From J089 sp964535735 (GTDB taxonomy: Bacteria > Fidelibacterota > Marinisomatia > Marinisomatales > J089), in NCBI GenBank assembly GCA_964535735.1, contig CAZHTM010000010.1:9037-73036 (forward strand): a DNA stretch of 64,000 nucleotides. Reading direction: 5' to 3'. Shown piece after piece: positions 1-9,545 of this stretch; position 1 is the first letter of the stretch; the number at the start of each line of letters is the position of its first letter. The position numbers and the translations under genes are program-made. The notes under the pieces were generated by a model. The model worked only from the letters and a program-made list of their open reading frames with translations. It had not been told where the DNA came from and ran no database searches.

Positions 1-2562
1 GGTTTTACAGCTGAATACGGAAACGCCAATGGTGGTATCGTTAATGTGGTGAGTAAAAGCGGTGCTTCCAAATTCAGTGGTTCCGCTGAATTCGTAACCG
101 ATCTGGGCTCAAAAACTGCCGGAACTGATAAAAATGCGATTTACAATTACGGCTATTCGGTGTTGAGTTTTGATGTGGGTGGTCCCCTGACAAAGGCTTT
201 GCGTTTTTATCTGAATGTGGAGAAAGAAAAAGCAGATGATGCAGATCCTTCTCTCATTTCAATTCCCTATGCAGAAGTGACCGAATTTACCAGTTTGAGC
301 AGTGCTGACAGCGCGATGATTTGGGTCGACGGAGATCCTGATAAAGGATTGAAGCCGGAAAATGTGTATTTCGAAATGTTCCAGAAAAATAATCAGTCCG
401 ACCCCGCACTTTTGGCCGCGGCCTACGCACAATATGGTGGATTTCCTTTGGATTCCTTACCAGCAGACTGGATCGATACAACTTACGTGCTGGCCAAAAA
501 TTACGAAGATCGTTATGGTCCCAAGCGGGGCGCTAGTCGTGAGCAATTGAAAGTCTCTGGAAACGTAGTTCTGGATCTGAAACCCTTACGTTTAAAGGCT
601 GGTGGATCCATGTTTAATTATTCCGAAGAGACGTATGAGCATACCTATGAGCTGATTAACTGGAAAAATATGCCCAAGTTTGATTCTTATTTGCGGTTGG
701 GTTATTTAAACGGTACCATGACGCTTTCTCCCAAATCCTATATTCGAGGCATTGTTAGTCTGAAGAAGTATAACAATGAAGAATATAATAGAAATTGGGG
801 GGATGATATCTTAGCCTATGGTCGGCGCACCACCGAAATTGGTTCGCCGAATTATTATTACCGCAGCCATGGCAAAAATACTTTGTCAGTCCCAGCGTTA
901 ATTAATTTTGCCGGTTACGGAGCACAATGGGGCCGTTATATCAAACGTTCTGAGGATACGTTTGGGTTACGGGCTGATTATGTAAACCAGATAAATGTGC
1001 ATGAATTAAAAGGTGGATTGGAATACTACAATACTACTATTCGGTATTATCGTGTGAGCCAGGCCAGGGAAATTTATGAAAATGTGGCCAAGCTCGATAC
1101 GGACTTTGATGGCACCCTGTCTTTAGATGAATTGGGTGATTACAATGCCGATGGTGCTATTAATGATGCCGATTTGCTGGATTGGAAATACACCACATAT
1201 CGGAATGCGTACACCTACAATATTGGTTACAATATTTTCGGTGATGAAACGGATAAATATGCAATTGACGACCATAGTCAAGAACCGGGCAATGCGATAC
1301 AAATGCGGTATTACATCGCTGATAAAATTGAACTTAGCGATGTAGTTATGAATTTGGGCTTGTCGTTTGAGTCTTTCAATCCCAATGCCTATGCTCCTGA
1401 TTCTGATGGTGATGGAGAAGGTGATGACGCTGGTTTCGATAATTTGTATACATCGAATGGCCGGATTGATCGTTCCCGCGCTGGAGCTGACGGTACGAAT
1501 AAATGGGAGAAAGTACCCACCCAGACGGCAATACAACCTCGTGTTGGATTTGCTTTCCCAGTAACAGACCAAACGGTATTTCATGCCCAATATGGTCAAT
1601 ATTGGCAAGCACCGCCCCTGGTTTACCTCTATTTGTCCGATTCGCGTCTGGCAGCGAACCTGACTCAAGGTAATATGACTGTTTCACCGAACCCTACCTT
1701 AAAACCGGAAAAAACCACTTCCTATGAAATTGGTTTCACTCAGCAAATTGGCCAGCGGGCCGCTTTGGATGTTACCGGTTTCTATAAAGAAGTTCGGGAT
1801 TACATCCTGATGAAAAACCGTGGTATTGAAAATCCGTCCATGTTGGATGGTTCGGAATTCAGTTGGTCTCAGTATGTGAATGGTGATTTTGGTGTAACGC
1901 AGGGATTTTCGTTCAACCTGAGAATGCGCAGGATTAAGGGCTTCATTGCAGACCTGAACTACACGATGATGTGGGCCCGGGGAACAGGGTCTGATCCAGG
2001 TTCCAACTTTAATATTGCCTGGACTGGCGACACCTATCCCACAATTATTAACCGTCTGGACTTCGACCAGCGGCATACCGGTTCTCTGATGGTGGATTAC
2101 CGCTCACCCGCGCGCACCGGTTTGTTCGCAGATTTCGGTGCGAATGCGATCTTTACCTTTGGAAGTGGAACCGCTTATACGCCCTCCATTAAGGAAAGCG
2201 CCGTCTTCGGACGGGGCTGGTACACTCCGGTGGCTGCGGTGAATTCTGGTAACCTTCCTTGGTCACAGAATCTGGATATCCGGATTGATAAAGGTATCAC
2301 CTTGGGCGGAGTTAAACTGAACGCCTATCTCCTGATTCGCAACGTGCTGAATTCGCAGAACGTGAACGAAGTGTATCCATCTAGTGGTCAAGCTGGAGAA
2401 GATGGCTGGCTTTCCACTCCCGAAGGACAGACCTGGCTGAATAGTCAATTGACCAACTATCCGACGGTTGACGCCACCAGCTTATACCATGACCGGACAA
2501 ATGAGCCGGGACGGTTTGGCATTCCTCGGATGGTTCGCTTTGGCGTAACCGTAAATATATAA
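1..2562 (+). CDS. TonB-dependent receptor, 5' truncated
   Basis: Outer-membrane receptor whose beginning lies outside the window. The reading frame is open from base 1, and the first residues (GFTAEYGNANGGIVNVVSKSG region) are the end of a TonB plug domain, so the first ATG at 46 is internal. About 850 residues are visible and form the 22-strand barrel, ending in an aromatic and hydrophobic last strand (VRFGVTVNI). Two acidic loops, DTDFDGTLSLDE and DYNADGAINDAD (1096-1173), and an Asp/Gly stretch (1399-1440) look like calcium-binding loops in extracellular segments. It is followed 21 bp later by a large secreted protein and then a PorV-like barrel, suggesting a co-expressed outer-membrane unit. 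The substrate cannot be told from sequence. Confidence 0.9.
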   Translation, partial: GFTAEYGNANGGIVNVVSKSGASKFSGSAEFVTDLGSKTAGTDKNAIYNYGYSVLSFDVGGPLTKALRFYLNVEKEKADDADPSLISIPYAEVTEFTSLSSADSAMIWVDGDPDKGLKPENVYFEMFQKNNQSDPALLAAAYAQYGGFPLDSLPADWIDTTYVLAKNYEDRYGPKRGASREQLKVSGNVVLDLKPLRLKAGGSMFNYSEETYEHTYELINWKNMPKFDSYLRLGYLNGTMTLSPKSYIRGIVSLKKYNNEEYNRNWGDDILAYGRRTTEIGSPNYYYRSHGKNTLSVPALINFAGYGAQWGRYIKRSEDTFGLRADYVNQINVHELKGGLEYYNTTIRYYRVSQAREIYENVAKLDTDFDGTLSLDELGDYNADGAINDADLLDWKYTTYRNAYTYNIGYNIFGDETDKYAIDDHSQEPGNAIQMRYYIADKIELSDVVMNLGLSFESFNPNAYAPDSDGDGEGDDAGFDNLYTSNGRIDRSRAGADGTNKWEKVPTQTAIQPRVGFAFPVTDQTVFHAQYGQYWQAPPLVYLYLSDSRLAANLTQGNMTVSPNPTLKPEKTTSYEIGFTQQIGQRAALDVTGFYKEVRDYILMKNRGIENPSMLDGSEFSWSQYVNGDFGVTQGFSFNLRMRRIKGFIADLNYTMMWARGTGSDPGSNFNIAWTGDTYPTIINRLDFDQRHTGSLMVDYRSPARTGLFADFGANAIFTFGSGTAYTPSIKESAVFGRGWYTPVAAVNSGNLPWSQNLDIRIDKGITLGGVKLNAYLLIRNVLNSQNVNEVYPSSGQAGEDGWLSTPEGQTWLNSQLTNYPTVDATSLYHDRTNEPGRFGIPRMVRFGVTVNI

Positions 2563-2583
2563 GGTAAGCAATAAGAGGTTAAA

Positions 2584-5500
2584 ATGAGAACTTTACGAAT
2601 TTTTACCACCCTATTGTTCCTTGGTTCGACGCTGTTGACGAGCGGCTTAAACGGGGCTGAGCCCGGTAATAGGATGCCGTCTCTCGCGAAACCATCCGTG
2701 TCGTCAACGGGGAACTTTGATGGGAACAGAGTCCGGGATGACCTGGAAAACAATGGAATGGTTGTGAGCCACCGGATTACAGGTCACTCCGGAATGGAAT
2801 GGCCAAAGGATAACTTTACTTACACCGTATTTGCATCCGGTGTTTGGTTAGCTGGTAAAGTAAATGGAGATATCCGGACGGCTACAGCAGAATACGGTCC
2901 CGAATTGGTTCCTGGTCCCTTTGGTAGCGATCAGAATTCTGGGGCCTACAAACTATATAAAGTGAGTAAGGCGGATCTGGCGGATCCACTCGCTAATGAT
3001 GATTTTCAAAACTGGCCTGTGGGTGATGGCGCCCCCTGGGTTGATGAAGATGGTGATGGTGTTTACACGCCCCTACCGCTTGGTCCAGACCATCCCGATT
3101 TTATCGGCGATCAGGTAATTTGGTATGTGGCCAATGACGGCGATCCCGTAGGACACTCTATCTTTGGCACACTGCCCTTAGGTGTGGAAGTTCAAACCAC
3201 TATTTTTGGATTTGATCGTCCCGATGTCTTTGGGGATATGATGTTTGTAAAACAACTGATTATCAACAAGGGCGAAAACACCATTGAAGATATGTTCATG
3301 GGCTTGTGGTCTGATCCCGACTTGGGAGATGCCGGCGATGACTTTGTGGGTTGCGATACCACATTGGGTATGGGTATCTGCTATAATGATGGTATAGATC
3401 AGGACTTTGCTGGTTATTCCGGAGGTACCCCTGCCGTGGGTTATGACTTCTTCCAGGGTCCCATGGTTCCTTCTCCGGGAGATACAGCCTTAGCTTATGG
3501 ACGGAGGATTCCTGGCTTTAAAAACCTAGAGATGACATCCTTCGTTAAATACATCAACGTTCAAAACGACCCGGTATGGAGTGATCCCAACGATGCCGTG
3601 GAAGTCTACAACCTGATGCAAGGATTTATGAAGGATGGAACTCCATATGATGTCAGTATCACTGGTGGTAGTCGATTTGTGCATCCCGGAGATCCCACGA
3701 AAAATGTAGATGCCAACGATTCGGAATATGTGGATTCAGATATCCATGCCTCTGGTGATCGTCGGTTCCTGATGAATGCGGGTCCCTTCACAATGGCCCC
3801 TGGTGATTCTCAGGAAGTAGTGTTTGGTATCTTTATGGCAGCAGCAGGTGGACCTCTGGATTCTTACCTGTATTTGAAACAGGTGGATGAGTTAGCCCAA
3901 TTGGCTTATGATATCCAGTTTTCACTTCCCGCCTCACCTCCTGCTCCAGAGGTTAACATAACCACTCTACCGGATGAAATTATCTTAACATGGGATGATG
4001 CCGCTGAGGGTTATTCGGTAACCGATGTCATTGATAAGTTGCCAGTGCCTGTCGCCTATGATACCACATTCGGCACATCGTATGTGACCGATCCAAGTGG
4101 TGCCTATGCGATTTTAGACACACTCTTCACAACAGAAGACGATACCCTTTACTTGGTGCAAACCGTTGAGGCGATTGATACCACTTTTGGTGGAGAAAAT
4201 ACGACCTTTAATTTTGAAGGGTATAACGTGTATCAATTGGAGACAGCATCAGGAACTGGTGCCTCCAAATTGATCGCTACCTATGATTTGGTCAACGGTA
4301 TCAAAGAAATCTATGATGATGTCTTTGATGCAAGTTTCGGAGAAACAATCAATCGTCGTGTACAGTTCGGGACTGATTCAGGGATCAAACGTTATATTCA
4401 TATAACCAATGATGCCTTAAATAATGGAGCCCCGCTAAAGACCAACCGGGAATACTATTTTGCGGTAACAGCTTATGGATATAACCCATATGGTATCCCC
4501 AAAACGTTGGAAAGCAATCCACAAGTTTTGGCGATTCGTCCGCAAGTTCCCACGGTATGGGCATCAACCGACAGCAGTGCGGTTTTCGGTTCCGATATCT
4601 CTTGGACACATTCGGAAGGTAATTCTGATGGTAATCTGGAGTTGACAGTTATCGATCCCACCGCTCTTACCGGTGATGAGTACGAAGTATATTTTGACTG
4701 GCAACACTATTACCTTGATGTGGATGGGGTATGGAAAACCACTAACTACCCGGATTCAGTCGGTAAAATTATGTTGGGTAAAATCGTTGACTGCTCTGGA
4801 TCTACGATTACAGCGGCGGCGATTGTGTCAGCAGATGTTGGAACTGTCGATCTTACCTTCACCTTTGATATGGATTGCGGTGACAACTGGGTAGATGGAA
4901 TCAAAGTTGACCTACCGGATGATTTAACCATCAATAGTTGGGGTACTGTTGGTGATTGTAGCTATCCGCAATATGGTCAAAATTGCGTAAATATGGATGG
5001 AACGCTGGATGCTGCAACCAATTCCATTACTTGGGGTGATAGTGCCCGTACGACCTTTGGTATGATTGAGGGTGGTACAGTCTTTACAGTTAACATTGCC
5101 CCACCGGCCGGCTACCCCTTCAGCATTGACTGGCAGGTTTGGGATGATGGTTATGACGGTACCATCGTTGATGCTATTGGAACCACGACAGTGACTGAAT
5201 TGGGATATGAATTTAAATCCCTGTTAGAATGGAATGTTAAAAACGCCAGCACAGGTGATGTTCTTGTTCAGCATCAAACCATGCAAAGCGGACATTTTGA
5301 CGATGCCATTGTTGATGGAAAATTCGTTGAAGGTCATGATCTCTTGGGTGCAGGCGCCAATCCCATTGTGGATGGTGTTCAGGTCGCTGTGAATGGCGCA
5401 CCAGCCGATTTAAAATGGATCGGCGTAACAGCCAATGCAGATGGTCCTTTGGCTTCTCCTGTTGACGCTTTAGCCTGGTGGTATTTCCCCAGCTACTTGA

Positions 5501-6570
5501 TTGCTGGTGGTGATTATACCAATCAACAGGTAACCACAGACGCCACATGGTTTTTCAATGTAGGACCCATGTATGGTGTAGATGAAGACGCATTGATGGA
5601 CTATGTCTTTATGTACACTGGTGGTTATGGCGCTCCTGGTGGTTCAGGTGTCCAATGGCTTGTTCCCGATGATTTTGAAATACGATTTACGGGTAATGGG
5701 AAAGCCATTGACTATTGGGGAACAGGTGGTCTTGTGGATGTTCCATTTGAATGGTGGAATATTGGTGATGCCAGTGATCCCAGCGATGATTTCCAGTTAA
5801 TCCCCTATCTTCTTGATGAAGATGGAAACGGGATTTGGAATTTGCAGTATGGGTATGATGAAGCTGATCATGGTACATCAGGTGGATCGAATGATCCTTG
5901 GACCGACCGTGTCTATGTATTAAGTCCGGTTGACGAAACACCAGGATCACAAGGCTATGATAACTTTATAGCCGGCGTTTCTGCGGGATCGGCCTTACCC
6001 CCATGGTATGCACAACCTGGCGATAACGACCCAGGTGGTCCTATGGATGCCTGGCTTGCATTTGCCCGGACTGTGTTTATGAACTGGAATGGTGGTGACG
6101 TTACTGTCGCTACATCCCCAGCAGATTACAATGCTGAGAGCCCGGAAACGGGAACGATCTTCCAGATATCCACTACAAAACCCAATACGGCCAACGACGC
6201 TTTTACCTATAATACGGCAAGTCGTAAGGGTGAGTTTGTGGCGTACAAACCGGATAAAATCAATGTTTGGCCCAATCCTTACTTTGGGTATAATCCGGAG
6301 GAACGGACCCCGGTAGATCAACAGATGCAATTCACACATCTGCCTGAAACAGGAAACTGTACTATTCGAATCTTCGATCTGGCTGGTACACCAGTACGTC
6401 GGATTGAACACAACGATGCAGGTAGCCAGTTTGAAGTTTGGGATCTGCGTAATAACTACGGTATTCCAGTGGCCAGCGGTATGTATATCGCTCACATTGA
6501 GACGGATGCCGGTGAGCAGGTCCTTAAATTGGCAGTTGTGATGCCTGAACAAAGACTCGATGTCTATTAA
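2584..6570 (+). CDS. Large secreted protein with C-terminal sorting (FlgD/T9SS-like) domain
   Basis: A 1328-residue exported protein. Residues 1-25 form a signal peptide (basic MRTLR start, hydrophobic LLFLGSTLLTSGL). The middle has Asp-rich segments such as DEDGDGVYTP and DEDGNGIWNL, and a fibronectin-like stretch with FEGYNVYQLE near residue 540. The last 90 residues (VWPNPYFGYNPEE, then IRIFDLAGTPVRRI and GIPVASGMYIAHIET) match the FlgD-like/type A sorting domain of FCB bacteria, which directs export and surface attachment by type IX secretion. It sits between a TonB receptor and a PorV-like protein, the known shuttle partner of such substrates. The exact function is unknown; a surface or cell-wall-associated structural or binding role is inferred. 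Confidence 0.8.
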   Translation: MRTLRIFTTLLFLGSTLLTSGLNGAEPGNRMPSLAKPSVSSTGNFDGNRVRDDLENNGMVVSHRITGHSGMEWPKDNFTYTVFASGVWLAGKVNGDIRTATAEYGPELVPGPFGSDQNSGAYKLYKVSKADLADPLANDDFQNWPVGDGAPWVDEDGDGVYTPLPLGPDHPDFIGDQVIWYVANDGDPVGHSIFGTLPLGVEVQTTIFGFDRPDVFGDMMFVKQLIINKGENTIEDMFMGLWSDPDLGDAGDDFVGCDTTLGMGICYNDGIDQDFAGYSGGTPAVGYDFFQGPMVPSPGDTALAYGRRIPGFKNLEMTSFVKYINVQNDPVWSDPNDAVEVYNLMQGFMKDGTPYDVSITGGSRFVHPGDPTKNVDANDSEYVDSDIHASGDRRFLMNAGPFTMAPGDSQEVVFGIFMAAAGGPLDSYLYLKQVDELAQLAYDIQFSLPASPPAPEVNITTLPDEIILTWDDAAEGYSVTDVIDKLPVPVAYDTTFGTSYVTDPSGAYAILDTLFTTEDDTLYLVQTVEAIDTTFGGENTTFNFEGYNVYQLETASGTGASKLIATYDLVNGIKEIYDDVFDASFGETINRRVQFGTDSGIKRYIHITNDALNNGAPLKTNREYYFAVTAYGYNPYGIPKTLESNPQVLAIRPQVPTVWASTDSSAVFGSDISWTHSEGNSDGNLELTVIDPTALTGDEYEVYFDWQHYYLDVDGVWKTTNYPDSVGKIMLGKIVDCSGSTITAAAIVSADVGTVDLTFTFDMDCGDNWVDGIKVDLPDDLTINSWGTVGDCSYPQYGQNCVNMDGTLDAATNSITWGDSARTTFGMIEGGTVFTVNIAPPAGYPFSIDWQVWDDGYDGTIVDAIGTTTVTELGYEFKSLLEWNVKNASTGDVLVQHQTMQSGHFDDAIVDGKFVEGHDLLGAGANPIVDGVQVAVNGAPADLKWIGVTANADGPLASPVDALAWWYFPSYLIAGGDYTNQQVTTDATWFFNVGPMYGVDEDALMDYVFMYTGGYGAPGGSGVQWLVPDDFEIRFTGNGKAIDYWGTGGLVDVPFEWWNIGDASDPSDDFQLIPYLLDEDGNGIWNLQYGYDEADHGTSGGSNDPWTDRVYVLSPVDETPGSQGYDNFIAGVSAGSALPPWYAQPGDNDPGGPMDAWLAFARTVFMNWNGGDVTVATSPADYNAESPETGTIFQISTTKPNTANDAFTYNTASRKGEFVAYKPDKINVWPNPYFGYNPEERTPVDQQMQFTHLPETGNCTIRIFDLAGTPVRRIEHNDAGSQFEVWDLRNNYGIPVASGMYIAHIETDAGEQVLKLAVVMPEQRLDVY

Positions 6571-6588
6571 TACGGAAGGAGTTCAATA

Positions 6589-7644
6589 ATGACTAGCAAA
6601 ATAACAAGGCTCTTCCTGATCGGATCTTTTACAGCATCAGCATTGTTCGCAGGAACCATTCGTTCACAAGGTACCTCTGGAGCATCACAGCTGTTAATAC
6701 CAGTGGGTGCCGAGAATATCGCCACAAGTAGTGCAAATGTTGCCACAGTAAGCGGGGTTGAGGCTTTATACCTCAACCCGGCCGGCGTGGCTCGTTTCAA
6801 TAAGGGCTTTCAAGGCACAGCCTCGACCCTGAACTACATTGCCGATATAAAACTGACCTATGCTGGTTTTGTGACCAATTTAGGACGAGTAGGTTCGTTT
6901 GGATTGGCGCTGAAATCCTTGGATTTCGGTGAGATTCCTGTAACTACCGCCGATGCAACAGAAGGAACAGGAGAAACCTTTTCTCCAACATTCATCACCG
7001 TAATGGCCAATTACTCAAAATCCTTTGCCGATCGTGTAGAATTTGGAGTAAATGCCAAGGTGATCAATGAAACGATTATCAATACTAGTGCTACCGGTTT
7101 AGCAGTGGATTTGGGTGTTCAGTATAAGTTTGCTGATCTTCCCATGTCTTTTGGTATAGTATTGAGAAATCTTGGAAGTCGGATGGAATACACCGGATCA
7201 GACTTGGAACAGAAACTAACGCCTGAAGATGCCCAGTCTGGTACTATCAAGGAAAACTTCCGGGTAAAGAGTCAAGACTTTGACCTCCCGGCGGTTTTGG
7301 ATATTTCAGTCAATTACACAGTATTCCCGGGTTTAGATGTAATGGGTTCATTCCGCAATTACAGCTTTGGATCGAATAGCAACAGTGTTGCTGTTAAATA
7401 TTCAATTGCAGGTCTGGGCTGGATTGCCGCTGGATCATCGTTTCAATCCATAACAGATACCAAGCCGGATAATATAAGTAATGCTGTGTGGGATGAATGG
7501 ACAAAAACACCCTTTGGTGCCTCTTTTGGAGCTGGCGTCAACGTGCCATTAGGCGGCATGAATTTGGGAGTTGCCTATTCTATTCGAACCGCTGTAGACT
7601 ATTTCAGTAATAATAGTGCTTTGCAGTTATCACTGGAATTCTGA
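6589..7644 (+). CDS. PorV/PorQ-like outer-membrane barrel protein (UPF0164 type)
   Basis: A 351-residue outer-membrane protein with a signal peptide (TRLFLIGSFTASALFAG), start codon preceded by GGAAGGAG. The N-terminal region has the UPF0164/PorV hallmark of an LNPAG motif near residue 63 followed by alternating beta-strands (NYIADIKLTYAGF, GSFGLALKSLDFGEIPVTT). In Bacteroidota PorV (LptO) shuttles type IX substrates to the attachment complex. It lies 18 bp after a gene for a protein with a sorting domain, consistent with that role, and ends just before a strong terminator. A plain long-chain fatty acid transporter (FadL-like) is the alternative. Confidence 0.75.
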   Translation: MTSKITRLFLIGSFTASALFAGTIRSQGTSGASQLLIPVGAENIATSSANVATVSGVEALYLNPAGVARFNKGFQGTASTLNYIADIKLTYAGFVTNLGRVGSFGLALKSLDFGEIPVTTADATEGTGETFSPTFITVMANYSKSFADRVEFGVNAKVINETIINTSATGLAVDLGVQYKFADLPMSFGIVLRNLGSRMEYTGSDLEQKLTPEDAQSGTIKENFRVKSQDFDLPAVLDISVNYTVFPGLDVMGSFRNYSFGSNSNSVAVKYSIAGLGWIAAGSSFQSITDTKPDNISNAVWDEWTKTPFGASFGAGVNVPLGGMNLGVAYSIRTAVDYFSNNSALQLSLEF

Positions 7645-7658
7645 TACACAGAAACATC

Positions 7659-7694
7659 AACAAAAAAGGGCTTCTTTCGAAGCCCTTTTTTGTT
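7659..7694. terminator. Strong bidirectional intrinsic terminator
   Basis: A perfect 16-bp inverted repeat (7659-7674 and 7679-7694) with a four-base TTTC loop and six A/T bases in the outer stem. It lies between convergent genes ending at 7644 and 7717, so it can end transcription from both sides. Confidence 0.93.
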
Positions 7695-7716
7695 ACCACA
7701 ATTTCAAGGTATTTAA

Positions 7717-8388
7717 TTAATAAAATTGAGTATCCATTTGCCGAGCCTCCTGTTCATTTTGATACTGGTACCATTTTCGTTGTTTTAAAATAAGCGCGGT
7801 ACCAGTAGCTGCTACCAACATTTGAATCTGAGGTTCAAGATTAGGGAGGACGTAGAACGATTCTTCATTAGTATTGGCAACATCTACCAGAGCCACCAAT
7901 TGGTCATTATAGGTCAATGTATATCCCATAAGCACATTTTTTAAAAGAAAGTGCTTCTTTTTAGACTCAAAATAACTAGTTACTACCAAACGATTATCCA
8001 AACGAGTTACCAATGTGTCGACCATATTCCATTTATATAACGGATTACGGATATCCTGTAAAGTAAACCGTATTTTTTCTTCCCAGGCACTACGAAGAGG
8101 AAATTCACACCAGCAATTCCACTTATATCCCATAGCATCTTCTATAGTAAACTCGAATGATTTGACATCATAGGATAAATCTTTGTAATCCGTCATCAGG
8201 ATTCGGCCTTCCCGATCGAAGATATCAAATACATGAAATTGACCAAAATCCAAGCTCCATGAATTTTCATATCCTCGAATCGGGACATGAATTGCATTTT
8301 GGAGTTCTACAGGGACATCAATTTGTAAGTGGTAAGCACAGGCCGTAAAGGTCAGCGCTACCAATCCCGCGGATAGGCATGTCTTCAT
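7717..8388 (-). CDS. Predicted lipoprotein of unknown function
   Basis: A 223-residue protein with a lipoprotein signal: hydrophobic run and lipobox TFTAC with the modified cysteine at position 17. The mature part is rich in beta-strand pattern (FEFTIEDAMGYKWNCWCEF, LVTRLDNRLVVTSYFESKK) and has no motif that I recognise. A short hydrophobic stretch (MLVAATGTALILK) lies near the C-terminus. It is downstream of, and on the same strand as, an M23-type lipoprotein 92 bp away. It is probably an envelope protein facing the periplasm. Confidence 0.65.
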   Translation of the reverse strand: MKTCLSAGLVALTFTACAYHLQIDVPVELQNAIHVPIRGYENSWSLDFGQFHVFDIFDREGRILMTDYKDLSYDVKSFEFTIEDAMGYKWNCWCEFPLRSAWEEKIRFTLQDIRNPLYKWNMVDTLVTRLDNRLVVTSYFESKKKHFLLKNVLMGYTLTYNDQLVALVDVANTNEESFYVLPNLEPQIQMLVAATGTALILKQRKWYQYQNEQEARQMDTQFY

Positions 8389-8480
8389 TAAAGCTCCTAG
8401 GTGGGTGTTGGGTAATTGTCAGGTAAGATAACATTGTCCTGACCGTCAAAATTAGACCTTTTCATAGGGGGATGCACTAA

Positions 8481-9545
8481 TTATTCAGCAGATGCAGATG
8501 AGGAAAATATCGAGTGCAAAAAAGAATGGAGGATGTCATCGGGGATTCCCTGTCCTAAATAGATTTCGCCAGCAGAGTTTTGAAATACCATTTCCCAGTG
8601 AAGATGCGCTCCATTCCGGCTACCATGAGTGGCAGGTTCGGTACCCGTATTTCCAGAGGATCCGATTATTTGCCCTGCTTTAACAATGTCTCCAGGTTGA
8701 AGCGTGGACGGGATATGGGATAAGTGTGCGTAAATGGAAACGACCCGATATCCAGGTAACATATTAAGTCCATGATCGATAACAACTGACTTGCCTAAAA
8801 GCCGAAAAAAATATATATCTGCTGGAGTAAATCCGACATCATGAGCTTCATTTAATAGTGCATTGAAAATCTCTGTTGAGTTTTCTTTGAAATGATGATT
8901 AGCAAAAATCACTACACCCTGAGCGACCGCTCTAACAGGAGTACCCCAATTGGCTAGAAAATCAATCCCGCGGTGGATTCCATTTCGATAATTCCGTGGC
9001 GCATTGGGAAGAAGATCCAGTGAAGAAGGTACTGGTACACCTTCGCACGGGAGTAATAATCGAAATGAATCAGGTAATTGAGGTGTACTAAAATTTGTTA
9101 TTCGGATGCGTTGTGTTTTAGTGTTATTTAAAAGAGAATCCCGAAGATGAACAAACAGGGTAGTGTCTAAATGAAAAAGCAATGATATTTCAGAGGAGTT
9201 GCGGTTCAATTGATCCAATATGTATTTGCGTGGATAGGAACTGGACAAGGCAGTAAAGTGGTAAAATACGGTATCCGTTAAGCTCGCATTTTTATGTATC
9301 CACAAAGTGGAACATATTCGAGCTGTCGAAGGATAAGTGAAAGTCAAATCCCTGGGTGATGACGTTGATCCAATTGGAAATTGTAGAGTGAGAATCAGAG
9401 AATCAGGCGAATAATAACTAAAGGGACTTGAATAATTCAAAGATTCAAATGGGTTAGTAACCCATACTGGGTTGCATCCCTCAAAAAGAATTAAACCAAA
9501 AAATCCTAGTGTAAGGAAAAGATATCGTTTAACTGGCCAATTCAA
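8481..9545 (-). CDS. M23-family metallopeptidase lipoprotein
   Basis: A 354-residue lipoprotein (lipobox LFEGC, Cys24) with a C-terminal peptidase M23/LytM domain at about residues 190-335. Zinc-site motifs are intact: HRGID (His and Asp ligands, HxxxD) and AHLHWEM (HxH), with the usual GxxVxAGQxIGxSGNTG segment between. Such enzymes cut peptidoglycan cross-bridges; the lipobox places it in the periplasm on a membrane. An insertion of about 25 residues sits between the first zinc motif and the VVIDHG strand. The 5' end overlaps the preceding dehydroquinase-like gene by 17 bp, so the two are probably co-transcribed. Confidence 0.88.
   Translation of the reverse strand: MNWPVKRYLFLTLGFFGLILFEGCNPVWVTNPFESLNYSSPFSYYSPDSLILTLQFPIGSTSSPRDLTFTYPSTARICSTLWIHKNASLTDTVFYHFTALSSSYPRKYILDQLNRNSSEISLLFHLDTTLFVHLRDSLLNNTKTQRIRITNFSTPQLPDSFRLLLPCEGVPVPSSLDLLPNAPRNYRNGIHRGIDFLANWGTPVRAVAQGVVIFANHHFKENSTEIFNALLNEAHDVGFTPADIYFFRLLGKSVVIDHGLNMLPGYRVVSIYAHLSHIPSTLQPGDIVKAGQIIGSSGNTGTEPATHGSRNGAHLHWEMVFQNSAGEIYLGQGIPDDILHSFLHSIFSSSASAE

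Noticed and set aside
1123..1668. A 181-codon minus-strand open frame antisense to the TonB receptor
   Set aside because: It lies entirely inside the receptor gene, has no signal peptide, family motif or ribosome-binding site, and its composition is that of a reverse-complement shadow.
5995..6552. A 185-codon minus-strand frame in the large secreted protein gene
   Set aside because: It is antisense to the well-supported sorting domain and shows no known motif.
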